From Metellina segmentata (taxonomy: Eukaryota > Arthropoda > Arachnida > Araneae > Tetragnathidae), in assembly GCA_947359465.1 (NCBI GenBank), contig OX375878.1:82005627-82069626 (forward strand): DNA of 64,000 bases, given 5' to 3'. Under the pieces are notes generated by a model, which was not told where the DNA came from, ran no database searches, and worked only from the letters and a program-made list of their open reading frames with translations. A program made the position numbers and the translations under genes. Of this stretch, positions 45,307-56,767 are shown in pieces. Position 1 is the stretch's first letter. Every line of letters starts with the position of its first letter.

Positions 45307-46278
45307 CTTTTAGCGTTAACTTTTAATCTTTTATATTTGTATTTTTTCATTGTGCTTACTTCATTTTTGGAACTGGATAACGGTTGTGCAATACGCTTGT
45401 TATTGTTTCTTTTTTAGACTACGATAGTATGGATTTTTATTATTGAAGCATATTGACTTTTAGTTTGGATTATTTGGATATTTTTTTCAAAGTTTAGCGA
45501 TGTTTTATTTAATCTTTTGTGCAATTTCTGGTTTGTTTCATTTATGCAATCTTTTGTTTGTTTCATTTATGCAATCTTTTGTTTGTTTCTGTATAGTACT
45601 TCGGTTTTTGTATAGTAAATTTTTATCATTTTTGTTTTGATGTCTTACGGGGAGTAAAACCAATTTCCTAAGAGACAGAATATTGAAATAAATGTCCATT
45701 TTTAGACAATAACATAATTCCCAATATTGTTTAACAGTAATAGCCTATAAAATAAAATTGTAAAGTTATAAGCTGATGAGTGTCAAAGTTATAGAAATGT
45801 TTAATTTAAAAAATTGGGAAGTAAATATAAAAAGAAACACAAGAAACGTATATCATTAAAAAATAATTTTTGGGAGGATTCAGAAAATACAAACTTTCTA
45901 AACTTCAACAATGCACATTGTATGGAGATCGTAGGAAAACCGTCTTAAATACTTCGAGTGCGCATTCGCCTGAATCGATGGATATTGACTTGGAATGTAA
46001 TAACTTTGAAGGATTCTAACAAGAAAATTGAATCCAGTGTAATTCCAAATACCAATGTACACACTACGGTTACCGATAGTTTGAATTTTGATAAAAACAA
46101 ATTAATTATAGACTATATGCAACATGATATCAACTTGAAGTACATTTCTACATCGCCCTCTGGACAACATTTGTGTAAATGTAACCTTCGTGACAAATAT
46201 CGATGTAAATACAATGTCATATCTATCAAATCTCTATTATTGGCCTTAGAAAAATAAAACTGTACATTTCTTTTATAA
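45307..46278. other. AT-rich DNA, no gene recognised
   Basis: TTTATGCAATCTTTTGTTTG is duplicated at about 45535-45590. A 99-codon plus frame at 45958-46257 has a C-terminal Cys/basic patch (CKCNLRDKYRCKYN) but no recognised domain and is not called as a gene. Confidence 0.35.
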
Positions 46279-48070
46279 CCGCCTTATTCGTTTGTATCTC
46301 AACCTTGATTTATTAACACGAAACATGTTCATGCCTTAAACCAGTGGTCCGTAAACCGTAACTCGCGTGAAAATTTTTAAGGGTCACCAATTTCAAGGAA
46401 ATTCATTTGACAATAAAAACATATTTAAGGCTTTTCTTCAACAAGCTTCAGGTACAAGTAAAACAGTGAAATAAAATAATATTTCCTTATATACAAAATA
46501 ATAATCCGCCTTATTCGTTTGTATCTCAACCTTGATTTATTAACACGAAACATGTTCATGCCTTAAACCAGTGGTGCGTAAACCGTAACTCGCGTGAAAA
46601 TTTTTAAGGGTCACCAATTTCAAGGAAATTCATTTGACAATAAAAACATATTTAAGGCTTTTCTTCAACAAGCTTCAGGTACAAGTAAAACAGTGAAATA
46701 AAATAATATTTCCTTATATACAAAATAATAATCCGCCTTATTCGTTTGTATCTCAACCTTGATTTATTAACACGAAACATGTTCATGCCTTAAACCAGTG
46801 GTGCGTAAACCGTAACTCGCGTGAAAATTTTTAAGGGTCACCAATTTCAAGGAAATTCATTTGACAATAAAAACATATTTAAGGCTTTTCTTCAACAAGC
46901 TTCAGGTACAAGTAAAACAGTGAAATAAAATAATATTTCCTTATATACAAAATAATAATCCGCCTTATTCGTTTGTATCTCAACCTTGATTTATTAACAC
47001 GAAACATGTTCATGCCTTAAACCAGTGGTCCGTAAACCGTAACTCGCGTGAAAATTTTTAAGGGTCACCAATTTCAAGGAAATTCATTTGACAATAAAAA
47101 CATATTTAAGGCTTTTCTTCAACAAGCTTCAGGTACAAGTAAAACAGTGAAATAAAATAATATTTCCTTATATACAAAATAATAATCCGCCTTATTCGTT
47201 TGTATCTCAACCTTGATTTATTAACACGAAACATGTTCATGCCTTAAACCAGTGGTGCGTAAACCGTAACTCGCGTGAAAATTTTTAAGGGTCACCAATT
47301 TCAAGGAAATTTATTTGACAATAAAAAAATATTTAAGGCTTTTCTTCAACAAGTTTCAGGTACAAGTAAAACAGTGAAATAAAATAATATTTCCTTATAT
47401 ACAAAATAATAATCCGTCTTATTCGTTTGTATCTCAACCTTGATTTATTAACACGAAACATGTTCATGCCTTAAACCAGTGGTGCGTAAACCGTAACTCG
47501 CGTGAAAATTTTTAAGGGTCACCAATTTCAAGGAAATTCATTTGACAATAAAAACATATTTAAGGCTTTTCTTCAACAAGCTTCAGGTACAAGTAAAACA
47601 GTGAAATAAAATAATATTTCCTTATATACAAAATAATAATCCGCCTTATTCGTTTGTATCTCAACCTTGATTTATTAACACGAAACATGTTCATGCCTTA
47701 AACCAGTGGTGCGTAAACCGTAACTCGCGTGAAAATTTTTAAGGGTCACCAATTTCAAGGAAATTCATTTGACAATAAAAACATATTTAAGGCTTTTCTT
47801 CAACAAGTTTCAGGTACAAGTAAAACAGTGAAATAAAATAATATTTCCTTATATACAAAATAATAATCCGCCTTATTCGTTTGTATCTCAACCTTGATTT
47901 ATTAACACGAAACATGTTCATGCCTTAAACCAGTGGTGCGTAAACCGTAACTCGCGTGAAAATTTTTAAGGGTCACCAATTTCAAGGAAATTCATTTGAC
48001 AATAAAAACATATTTAAGGCTTTTCTTCAACAATTTCAGGTACAAGTAAAACAGTGAAATAAAATAATAT
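46279..48070 (+). repeat. 227-bp tandem array, 8 copies
   Basis: CCGCCTTATTCGTTTGTATC recurs at 46279, 46506, 46733, 46960 and so on to 47868. The copies are almost identical; variants are CAGTGGTCCG versus CAGTGGTGCG and CAAGCTTCAG versus CAAGTTTCAG. Each unit holds AAACCAGTGGTGCGTAAACC followed by GGGTCACCAATTTC, resembling a terminus of Charlie/Buster-type hAT elements. The last copy is truncated after AAATAATAT. Confidence 0.96.
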
Positions 48071-48125
48071 TATTTATGAAAAAAACTATTTTTTTTTTGA
48101 AGAAAACAATTGTCTATTTTAGTAT

Positions 48126-49206
48126 TGTGACGGAAGCAAAGCAGGCCCTCGACGGTATAGACTGACGCAGTAACACGTCGACGGTCAAGAGTTGCTTTCC
48201 GCCGCGGAGGGAAAGCGACATGGTTTTTGTGGCTGACCGCGGGACGCAGATTACGAACGTCTGGTCAGAAGTTCATTTCCGCCGATTCCAGGACCTGAGG
48301 AGACCGCAGAGACCTCTGTACTCGCCGTCAGCTGACCCGCCTAATGAAGATCTCGCCTCAGTCGTCGGAAGGGGTAAATTAACCACCAATTAACCACCAG
48401 CCCGATTTGGAACCATCCAACGGCGAAAGGACGTGTCTGACGAATGAAACGAGAGAAGGGAGGGGGGGGGGGGCGAAAGCCCAGTGGAACTTTCGGAGTC
48501 GAGAGTGGAGAGAGAAGCAAAAAATATTGCGAAGAGAGAGGTCAACAGATCCGAGGGATCAAGACTTTTCCGAGCAAAGTGGACACCCGTTCATGGTTAC
48601 CGATACCCCTTTCTCTAGGGATAAGTGCTCATCCGAGCACTAGAAAAAGGCAAGCTACGCGTTTAAGAGTCACGACTGCTGTTCGTGGACTCTGAGAAAT
48701 TCACGACACGGGAGTACGTCGTTCCGACGTGCGGAAAGCTCAAACCTGAGCTGTTGGTACTGTTCGGTGGAGAGGACGCGGGAACTTTGTAGAGTTCAAC
48801 CGAGCTGTGAATCGCTCAACCGAGCTGTGAATAGCTCAACAGACATGTGAATCGATCAACCGAGCTGTGAACCACGCAACCGAGTGCCACTTTAACGAGC
48901 TCAACTGAGCTGCGAATCTCACTCAACTGAGTGAGAACCCATGGAGAAGCTCATCCGAGCTAGGGATCGTACTCGACTGAATAAGCACTGGAGGGCTCAC
49001 CTGAGACGGATAGTCAACTTGGAGTCCTATAACCAAGGACAATTCGCCGTGTTCGGCAAATCAATCACCTGGACTCAGCCTATAGATATTCGCTAACTCA
49101 ATGTCCGTCAAAAACTGTTCTTGGTTTTCTATAATAAACATATCAATCCAGAACACTGCAAACGGTCCCTTTTAATAAACTACGCTACCACTTCCAGCAC
49201 GTTACA
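48126..49206 (+). mobile_element. Solo LTR of a Ty3/gypsy-type retrotransposon (1081 bp)
   Basis: It begins TGTGACGGAAGC and ends CACGTTACA, so TG...CA with short inverted ends (TGTGAC/GTTACA). The flanks are a perfect 4-bp duplication GTAT (48122-48125, 49207-49210). It is clearly GC-richer than its surroundings. AATAAA at 49133-49138 is a candidate polyadenylation signal. An internal imperfect repeat of CTCAACCGAGCTGTGAAT lies at 48796-48900, and a G12 run is near 48461. No second LTR or gag-pol is present, so it most likely arose by LTR-LTR recombination. Strand follows the AATAAA. Gypsy rather than another LTR group is inferred from the 4-bp duplication. Confidence 0.85.
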
Positions 49207-49210
49207 GTAT

Positions 49211-49708
49211 GTAATACCTATACCTCGGTAACTGTCAGGCGAACAGACATAACGATAAAATACCCTAATTGTCGATTTGAGATGCCCTTTAACTGCTGTT
49301 TGGTGGGATTCATATGCAACTTGCGTCGGTCTGACATTTCACAGTACCCATCTATATTACAGCTTTTTCAATCCATCCAGAATCGCATTAAATTCTTATG
49401 ATGTAAAGTGTTTTTTAAAATATGTTTCGTTAAAAAATATTCATACCCATATGCATAAAACCATTGTTTCATAAAATTATCTGTTTTGTTCAGACGGCTA
49501 ATAAGGAAGAAACAAAAGCCCAAATTCCAAAAATAATTCAACTCTAACTACGTTGAGGATTAAAAAAAAACGTTGATTGTATATCCAGGGGTCACGACAA
49601 AATAGTACATAATTTTTTTGTTGGGGGTGGAGTAAATAAAAGTATTTTGCGCCCCACTGCCTTAAATGATTGAGGCTGTGTTCCTGTACGAAGCCCACCC
49701 CACTTATT
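49211..49708. other. AT-rich DNA, nothing recognised
   Basis: CCAGGGGTCACGAC (49587) may be a remnant of a hAT end. No gene. Confidence 0.35.
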
Positions 49709-49710
49709 AA

Positions 49711-49991
49711 GAAATAATTTAGATTTTTATTTCCAACTTCATACTTTGTACATTCTGAGATTGTCAGTGGCGTTTTCTAATAGTTGTGAACATTGTTTAT
49801 TAAAAGTTGAATTCCTGGTAAAAAAAAAAGTATCAGATATCGGTTCCTTTCGAAATAATTTAGATTTTTATTTCCAACTTCATACTTTGTACATTCTGAG
49901 ATTGTCAGTGGCGTTTTCTAATAGTTGTGAACATTGTTTATTAAAAGTTGAATTCCTGGTAAAAAAAAAGTATCAGATATCGGTTCCTTTC
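49711..49991 (+). repeat. 141-bp tandem duplication
   Basis: GAAATAATTTAGATTTTTAT starts at 49711 and 49852; the two copies are nearly identical (A-run of 10 versus 9), indicating a recent event. Confidence 0.95.
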
Positions 49992-50830
49992 GCTGATGCA
50001 AAAAAGTACAAAAATCAAAGAACTCATTGAAATTTAAATTGGGGAAGATTAAATATAAAGCAAATGTAACGTCTTGAAAACAAAACAAAAGTGGTCGTTC
50101 CACGAGCAATTTAGATGGTCGTTAGTGCTGCGTTTAACGCAATCACTGTAGAAAACTGAAGCAATCCATTCCACAAAAATAAATCACGGAATAATAATCC
50201 ATTATGAAAAGTTTTTAACTTTTTGTCCTTTCAAAAGGTGAAAATCCCCGTGATTGAAAAAGGGAAGAGAATTTCGTTTTTGCAAATGCTTTGATAAATG
50301 AAATTAAAAATAATTTATGTTTTCCCCCGGTTAGCATTAAGAAACACAATAAAACGTTGAACAAGGAAAGGGTCTTAGTATAATGAAAGCAACATTAAAT
50401 ATTACGCGTTTCAAAGTGGTGCTTTTTTATGAGCTTAGTGTGTTTCTCTTTGTATAATCTCTTAAAAAACTATCCCAAACGTATTCATTATGAAAATTGA
50501 GACAAAGGTTCTGTTTTTTATGCTACAAGTAATGATTATTTTAGTAAAACGGATGTAATTATAAGATGTTAAATGTAAAACACACACAATTAAAAACAGA
50601 AAACTACATTGATTTACGCTGTTTTTTGCTTCATTTTTATGCTTCTTGTGCTTTGGAGAGTCTTTAGAAAGGAGAATCATACTTTTAGTTCAATGAAATA
50701 TTGATGAGACCTTATATACATTAAGAGATAACATTTCAGATTCCGTTCCTTTATAGAGAAATATTAATAGTTTTGAAGTATACTTCTCTTATATTTTTCA
50801 TCAAGTATTGAATTTCATTATCTACTCGAT
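49992..50830. other. AT-rich DNA, nothing recognised
   Basis: Small frames only. Confidence 0.4.
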
Positions 50831-50849
50831 TATAATTACGTGTTTCTAT

Positions 50850-51886
50850 TTTGAACATTATTCTGTTTCTATTTTGAACATCATTCTGTTTCTATTTTAT
50901 ACATGTGGACCGCTTTGATCCACTGGTAAGAGTAATGAAAAAGCAATCAGAGGATTGTGAGTTTAATTTGTTTCTATTTTATACATGTGGACCTCTTTGG
51001 TCCACTGGTAAGAGTAATGAAAAAACAATCGGAGGATTGTGAGTTTAATTTGTTTCTATTTTATACATGCGGACCGTTTTGGTCCACTTGTAAGAGTATT
51101 GAATAAACAATCGGAGGATTGTGAGTTTAATTTGTTTCTATTTTATACATGCGAACCGCTTTGGTCCACTTGTAAGAGTAATGAATAAACAATCGGAGGA
51201 TTGTGAGTTTAATTTGTTTCTATTTTATACATGCGATCCGCTTTGGTCCACTTGTAAGAGTAATGAATAAACAATCGGAGGATTGTGAGTTTAATTTGTT
51301 TCTATTTTATACATGCGGACCGTTTTGGTCCACTTGTAAGAGTATTGAATAAACAATCGGAGGATTGTGAGTTTAATTTGTTTCTATTTTATACATGCGA
51401 ACCGCTTTGGTCCACTTGTAAGAGTAATGAATAAACAATCGGAGGATTGTGAGTTTAATTTGTTTCTATTTTATACATGCGATCCGCTTTGGTCCACTTG
51501 TAAGAGTAATGAATAAACAATCGGAGGATTGTGAGTTTAATTTGTTTCTATTTTATACATGCGGACCGCTTTGGTCCACTTGTCAGAGTAATGAATAAAC
51601 AATCGGAGGATTGTGAGTTTAATTTGTTTCTATTTTATACATGTGGACCTCTTTGGTCCACTGGTAAGAGTAATGAATAAACAATCGGAGGATTGTGAGT
51701 TTAATTTGTTTCTATTTTATACATGCGGACCGTTTTGGTCCACTTGTAAGAGCAATGAAAAAGCAATCGGAGGATTGTGAGTTTAATTTGTTTCTATTTT
51801 ATACATGCGAACCACTTTGGTCCTCTTGGAAGAGTAATAAATTAGCAATCGGAGGATTGTGAGTTTAAATTTCGATCCAACCAAAG
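50850..51886 (+). repeat. 82-bp array of SINE-A heads, 12 copies
   Basis: ACATG(C/T)G marks units from 50901 to 51803 at 82-bp steps. Each unit contains a TTGGTCCACTTGTAAGAGTA A-box-like segment and AATCGGAGGATTGTGAGTTT, i.e. the 5' head of SINE-A. The last unit runs on into the B box (TTTCGATCCAACC) and body of a complete SINE. Unit variants alternate in pairs (51065 with 51311, 51147 with 51393, 51229 with 51475), so a three-unit (246-bp) higher-order repeat is visible. Confidence 0.93.
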
Positions 51887-52115
51887 AAAGCCGGTGAAAG
51901 CGTGAAAGCCGGTGCTTGTTAAATCTAGTGAGGTGCAATGTCCTTACCCTGACGTGGTGTGAAAGTTTGTTAAGTGAGGTTGACATTACTATCTGACAGT
52001 GGTTCAAAATTATAAGCTGTACGGTCCTCTGATTTTTCCTTTGAAAGTTGATTCCTGACTATCGTTAATAGCCTGTTGTGTCACTATATTGCGACGTTGA
52101 TTCAACTATCTCCTT
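51803..52115 (+). mobile_element. SINE-A with amplified head
   Basis: It follows directly from the array: TTGGTCCTCTTGGAAGAGTA, B box TTTCGATCCAACC, a short 5' body (GTTAAATCTAGTGAGG), GACGTGGTGTGAAAG, GTGGTTCAAAATTATAAGC, TTGATTCCTGACTATCG and the TGCGACGTTGATTC tail. Confidence 0.8.
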
Positions 52116-52204
52116 CTATTTTATGTATACTCCCATTAACTGATAATACACATCAGTTAAGAAAACAAACTCAATCAATCACTTGGAAATAAAAGACGTT
52201 CAAA

Positions 52205-52358
52205 ACAACCTTATCAATATTTACGATAGTTTCCCGATTTTTATCTCCTCATGTGACCATGTTCCAAAATTAAATAGCCCTGTCCTTGGATCTTTCCTTC
52301 TGGATGGATCTCGGACCGTCACTAATTGCATGTTGTGTTGTTCCAGTGCGAAGTACAG
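52205..52358 (+). mobile_element. SINE-A 3' fragment
   Basis: CATGTGACCATGTTCCAAAA, CCTGTCCTTGGATCTTTCC and GGATCTCGGACCGTCAC, then GTTGTGTTGTTCCAGTGCGA. 5' half missing. Confidence 0.7.
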
Positions 52359-52362
52359 GTAC

Positions 52363-52660
52363 CGTTAGTCAGGTTGGACGAGTAACGGATTAGCAACCCG
52401 TAAGGTTGCGAGTTCAACCAAAGACCATCGTATGCATAGAGGGGTTGGTCAACGTAAAGTATGTTGTGGCTTCAAATTTCCTGAAGTTGGCGTGGTGTGG
52501 AAGATTGGACAGTGGAATGGCAGCACAGGTGGTGCCTCTACGTCTTACCTGGGTTCAAAATTACGTGTTGTTGTCCTCGGAACTTTCCTCTCGGAATTGA
52601 TTCCGAATCGTCTCCAATCGCCCGCTGTGATGCGTCCATTCGACGTTGAATACAAGAAAT
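52363..52660 (+). mobile_element. SINE-A, near full length
   Basis: Head CCGTTAGTCAGGTTGGACGA, GTAACGGATTAGCAACCCG and B-box region GGTTGCGAGTTCAACC. Body GAAGTTGGCGTGGTGTGG, GGGTTCAAAATTACGTG and GATTCCGAATCGTC; tail ATTCGACGTTGAA. Two overlapping frames of 64-80 codons are incidental. Confidence 0.85.
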
Positions 52661-52679
52661 GCAAAGATATTTAATTTCA

Positions 52680-54221
52680 AATTGGATTTTTATGGAAACC
52701 TAAATTTTGCAAGAAAGAATTGTACACAATGTCTTGACAGATGCATGTAATCCGATTACCTTTGTGCTTGTCAGTATGGGGTGGTGTGAAAAGTAACTTG
52801 CATCGTCAATTTTCTTTCATTCGTAGTAAATCAACAGAATAATTGTTATTCTATAACGAATTTGTATCTGCCTTGGTCGTATTACACTGTTAGCTGTCTC
52901 CGACTAGTGTACGGAGGTACCGCCATCTATCTTTTCACCAAGCTGCTTGTTTTTACCTCTATTTTCATTTTTCTTTTGAATTTCAATAAAATGATGTTTT
53001 AAATTTTCCTTTTAAGCAATAGTATGACGAGAACATGAGCTGCTATATAGCAGGTGCTCCGTCATGATACGTCCAATCCAGTCGTCGCAAGAATACTGTA
53101 ATTTAGCATAGAATGAAATGTGTCATCCATTTTGTTTCGCTGAATTTCCTTCGCAAAAAGGTAGTACGTATGCGTAACTCTTACTCGCGAGTTAATTCGC
53201 CGATTTCGGAGGATCAAAATGTAACACCGAACCGGCAGTTTAAACCACGGATCAGGACTTGTGAATACGGTTTTTTCGATAACTCGTGGATTATCGTTGA
53301 TCCTCGAGTTAACTCGGACTTGTGAACACGGCCGTTAGACACATAAACCAGATATAATGTAACCAAATGTAACTAAATATAATTAGTTATACTCAGAAAC
53401 GATCTAGATAAGTCAATCTGTTAACTAAAAACGTGAAATAAGTCACATCTTTTTTCAACGGTCAATCGATGGCAGTGGCAAGTTCTGTCCACTTTTTTTT
53501 TCGAAAAAGTGAGTTACAGCACTCTAACTTTAACCCTTCCAAAAATGTTACTTGTAAAATCAAAAGCGCTTCAGATAGAGCTAGAGATTTTTAAGGAAGT
53601 GCTTACAAAAAAGAGAAAAGGGAATCGAATATGTTTTTATAAATATACGCGATGTGCGGCTCCAATATTCTGTTCGTAGTTTTACTTCCATCCAATTATT
53701 TCCTACACCAAATTTTTATATCACTTTCTAGAGCTTAAGTGTTTCAGTGTTATTATTCAGTTTGAAACATGTCCTTGTAAATTACGTGATATAATCTATT
53801 GCAAAACATTTCCCAGAGGAATTTTACCGTTTTATCCTTTGGGAATGAAAACAATCATTCCCAATCTCCAGGTTGTCATTATGAATCATGTTTATCTAGT
53901 TTGAATCAGTTATTTTTTTTATATATAATGCAGTTTGTACTGGGGAGACAATCCACTTCGAATAGACGAGAGCCAAAAGCTCGGAATCAAGTTTCGAAAT
54001 GCCCAATTCAAAACACCATTTTTGATTAACGAAATATATATTTCCAGTAATGCTCTCACATTCTTTACTTTAAAAATGAATAGTACCAGTGTATTCAATT
54101 AGTTATTCGCGTATCTACTTATAAAGCTCGCAATAAAATTGTTTTTCAGAAAACTTTTCAGCAAAAATTATTTAAGGATCCAATTAACAATCTACTGTTT
54201 ACTCCAACCTTTATATTTTCT
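52680..54221. other. AT-rich DNA, no gene recognised
   Basis: A stretch at 53170-53340 contains CGCGAGTTAATTCGCCG, CTCGTGGATTATCG and CTCGAGTTAACTCG with repeated GGACTTGTGAA(C/T)ACGG, suggesting a short palindromic element without clear ends. Confidence 0.35.
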
Positions 54222-54223
54222 AA

Positions 54224-54550
54224 GGCCACGATAGCCCGGTTGAAGAGTAACGGATTAGCAACCTAAGGTTTACGAGATCGTATCCAACCAATGACCGTTG
54301 TGTACAAAGAGGGCTAATGGATGTTAAATCTGTCGTGACTTCAGTTGGTATATTCACGTTGGTGTTGTGTGGAAGTTGTAGTGTGAGATCTCATGTAGGA
54401 GCAGGGTGAGATCTCATGTACTTACTTTTCATGTAATCGTCGTACAAGATTACGAGGTGGTGTCTCGGCTCTTTCCCTTCGGCTTTATCCCGAACCGTTG
54501 CCTATAGCCCTTTGTATTGCTCTAATGAGACTTGAATTCAAGTACCCCTA
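54224..54550 (+). mobile_element. SINE-A, best-preserved head
   Basis: It starts GGCCACGATAGCCC, followed by GGTTGAAGAGTAACGGATTA and a degenerate B box. The body has a partial internal duplication (GTGAGATCTCATGTA twice, 54382-54420). It ends AGCCCTTTGTATTGCTCTAA then GACTTGAATTCAAG. Confidence 0.88.
54232..54285 (+). promoter_or_regulatory. Internal RNA polymerase III promoter of SINE-A (A and B boxes)
   Basis: TAGCCCGGTTGAAGAGT (54232-54248) fits an A box (TRGCNNAGNNGG-like) and GAGATCGTATCC (54274-54285) is a degenerate B box (GGTTCGANTCC). Spacing and order are as in tRNA-derived SINEs. Activity of this copy is doubtful given the B-box changes. Confidence 0.5.
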
Positions 54551-55117
54551 TGTAAAATGTGAAATGGTTAGTTTCTAACGTTGCGAAATCTAGGCCCTTG
54601 AGTGCGGTTGAAACCCTGTAACGCGAATGAATAACCACACTGCATGCTATTTTAAGAAAATGAAAAGCTATGAGAAAGTGTGTAACGATCTCTTGACAGG
54701 TGATTACGAACACAGATAGGTTATGAGAACAGTTGTTCTTGTGTTCTGGTTCCTATCGTTCTAGTGGACGAATATCGATGTATGATAGTGCCTGTGTTCT
54801 AATACGAACAAGAATACGATATGTTGTGCGCTGTTCAGAAAAAAGAACACGAATAAGTTAGATTTGTTGTATACTTGAGAGGAGTGAAATGTGTATTTGC
54901 ACCGGACGGTACAGCGCATGTATCTCAAACTTTGTATTATATCGTAAGATAAATGTGCGTATCCAATTTAGCTATGCAGTGTCCCTCTGTTCGTGGCCAC
55001 TACTACACACATTGTCTGTCAAATTAGACATCGCTCGGTCACTCTGACAAAGTGATACAGTATTTGTAAAAAAGAAAATCACAAATCAGTTTTTATTCAC
55101 AAACAGTATTTCTTTTG
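54551..55117. other. AT-rich DNA, nothing recognised
   Basis: AGAACA/TGTTCT-rich segment at 54725-54860, without a clear repeat period. Confidence 0.35.
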
Positions 55118-55320
55118 CAAAGTTATACCATCACGTTGGCATGGTATGGACATTTGGAGAGTGGGGTGCCAGATCAGGTGTGACCTCGTCATATGATTGT
55201 CGTTTAAAACTACGTGGTAAATATCCTTTTATTTTTTCCTGCTAGTATGATCCAGAATCGTCGCCAATAGCCCGTTGTGTTACCTCAGTTCGACGGTAAT
55301 TCAAATACCTAAATACCATA
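55118..55320 (+). mobile_element. SINE-A fragment
   Basis: It starts inside the body (ATCACGTTGGCATGGTATGG), then GGTGCCAGATCAGGTGTGAC and GATCCAGAATCGTCGCC, and the AATAGCCCGTTGTGTTACC tail. Confidence 0.8.
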
Positions 55321-55495
55321 CATACCTTGACATTTTCTCTGGTTATTCAATAAAGTTTAGTAATTTTATGATTTTAATGTTCGAAAACTGAAATTTTGTT
55401 GTTTATTTGTGATCACTTTTGGTCTTGTTTCGCTGTTATGCAGCTGATGTAAATTGTCTGACAATGAGTATAAATGTAGTCTTGTTTTTCTAAAT

Positions 55496-55660
55496 CATTT
55501 GGACAATAGGGTGACAGCTCAGGTGTTGCCTCGTCATATGACCATGGTTTAAAATTACATGGTGTTGTCTTCGGGTCTTTCCCTTGGGTATTGATACCGG
55601 ACCGTCGTCAGTAGTCCGTTGTGTCGCTCCGGTACGACATTAATTAAAAATACCAAATCA
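55496..55660 (+). mobile_element. SINE-A fragment
   Basis: GGTGACAGCTCAGGTGTTGC, CATATGACCATGGTTTAAAA, GATACCGGACCGTCG, then GTTGTGTCGCTCCGGTACGA and the ATTAATTAAAAATACC tail. Confidence 0.8.
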
Positions 55661-56767
55661 TTGTGTCTTAAATTTTTTTTTTCAAAGTTCAACTTAGTTT
55701 AACAGTTTAAATAACCCATATTTCCATTTTGCAGTTGTATTGTTTTCTTTAAAAAAATTTCCAATATTAAGAATTTATTCTACTATTAAGTGTCCTTGTT
55801 TGCTACTGTGGTCCGTAAAAATTTTTGATTAGAAAATATCGATCCAGAGATAAATATATTTTATTGATGTTTAAATTTAAGGATTTCCCTTGTGCTTTTA
55901 TGTATGTTAAAATGTTTTACTTACTGAAATTATCTTTATTATATTTTTGTGCACACGAATGTATTAATTAACGTTTTCAATAGTACTGAAGAAGCTTTAT
56001 TGTCCGAACTCTGAATAATCGAGTGTCCGTGTTATCCAAGCCAAATTGGACAAATAACTTTAAGTACAGTTTCGAGCAAAAGGGTGCGGTCTTTGCACTT
56101 GACTGATCTGGTGTTGAGTAAACGGTTGGTTGGTAAGTTGTTTCGGGGTTTACGGCGCAAGAGCTATAATTGCCCCAGATAGGAGACAGACAATATCAAG
56201 TAATGGACATACATACAATGAATGTTTTACCGACATAGAAGAGAGCAATACATCCAGGCAGATGGTGAACCGATGGTTGCGTTGTGTTTTATAGATGCAT
56301 TAACTGAGTCAGAAGCAAGGCAAAATAAAATTCCATAATATAGATTCTAAATAACCAGATTTACAACCAATATCATTGGAAGCATATAATACATTTAAGT
56401 AAGCCACATGAACATAAAATAAAACTTCAAAAGAATTAAAAAAGTAAATTTTGTTTTAAATATCAAGATGAAATGAAAATTTCCGTGTGTAACAGCGTTG
56501 CAAAATAGAGGATCGCTTAGAAGTTTTTAAAGATAATTCAAAATGTAAGTAAATATATTCCAGATTTATTGTAAAAGTATCACAATAAATACATGCTGTA
56601 ACATAAATCCGAATATAGAATATTTGTAATCCTCTATTTATTAATATTTCGTTAGCAGAGGTAATAACATGTACTACACTTTTTATGCATTTTTAAAGGG
56701 TGTTTTGTGTTACTACGTCCGTAGTATCAAATTATCTGGTTATCATATCCACATTATCACGGATTAA
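55661..56767. other. AT-rich DNA, nothing recognised
   Basis: Around 56120-56260 there is faint similarity (ACATACATACAATGAATG, AGAAGAGAGC) to the repeats at 60.4-63.2 kb. No gene. Confidence 0.35.

Noticed and set aside
45958..46257. 99-codon plus frame with a Cys/basic C-terminus
   Set aside because: No recognised domain and no supporting context; length is within chance expectation for this window size.
46279..48070. CRISPR-like regular repeats
   Set aside because: Direct tandem repeats without spacers, 227-bp unit, eukaryotic context.
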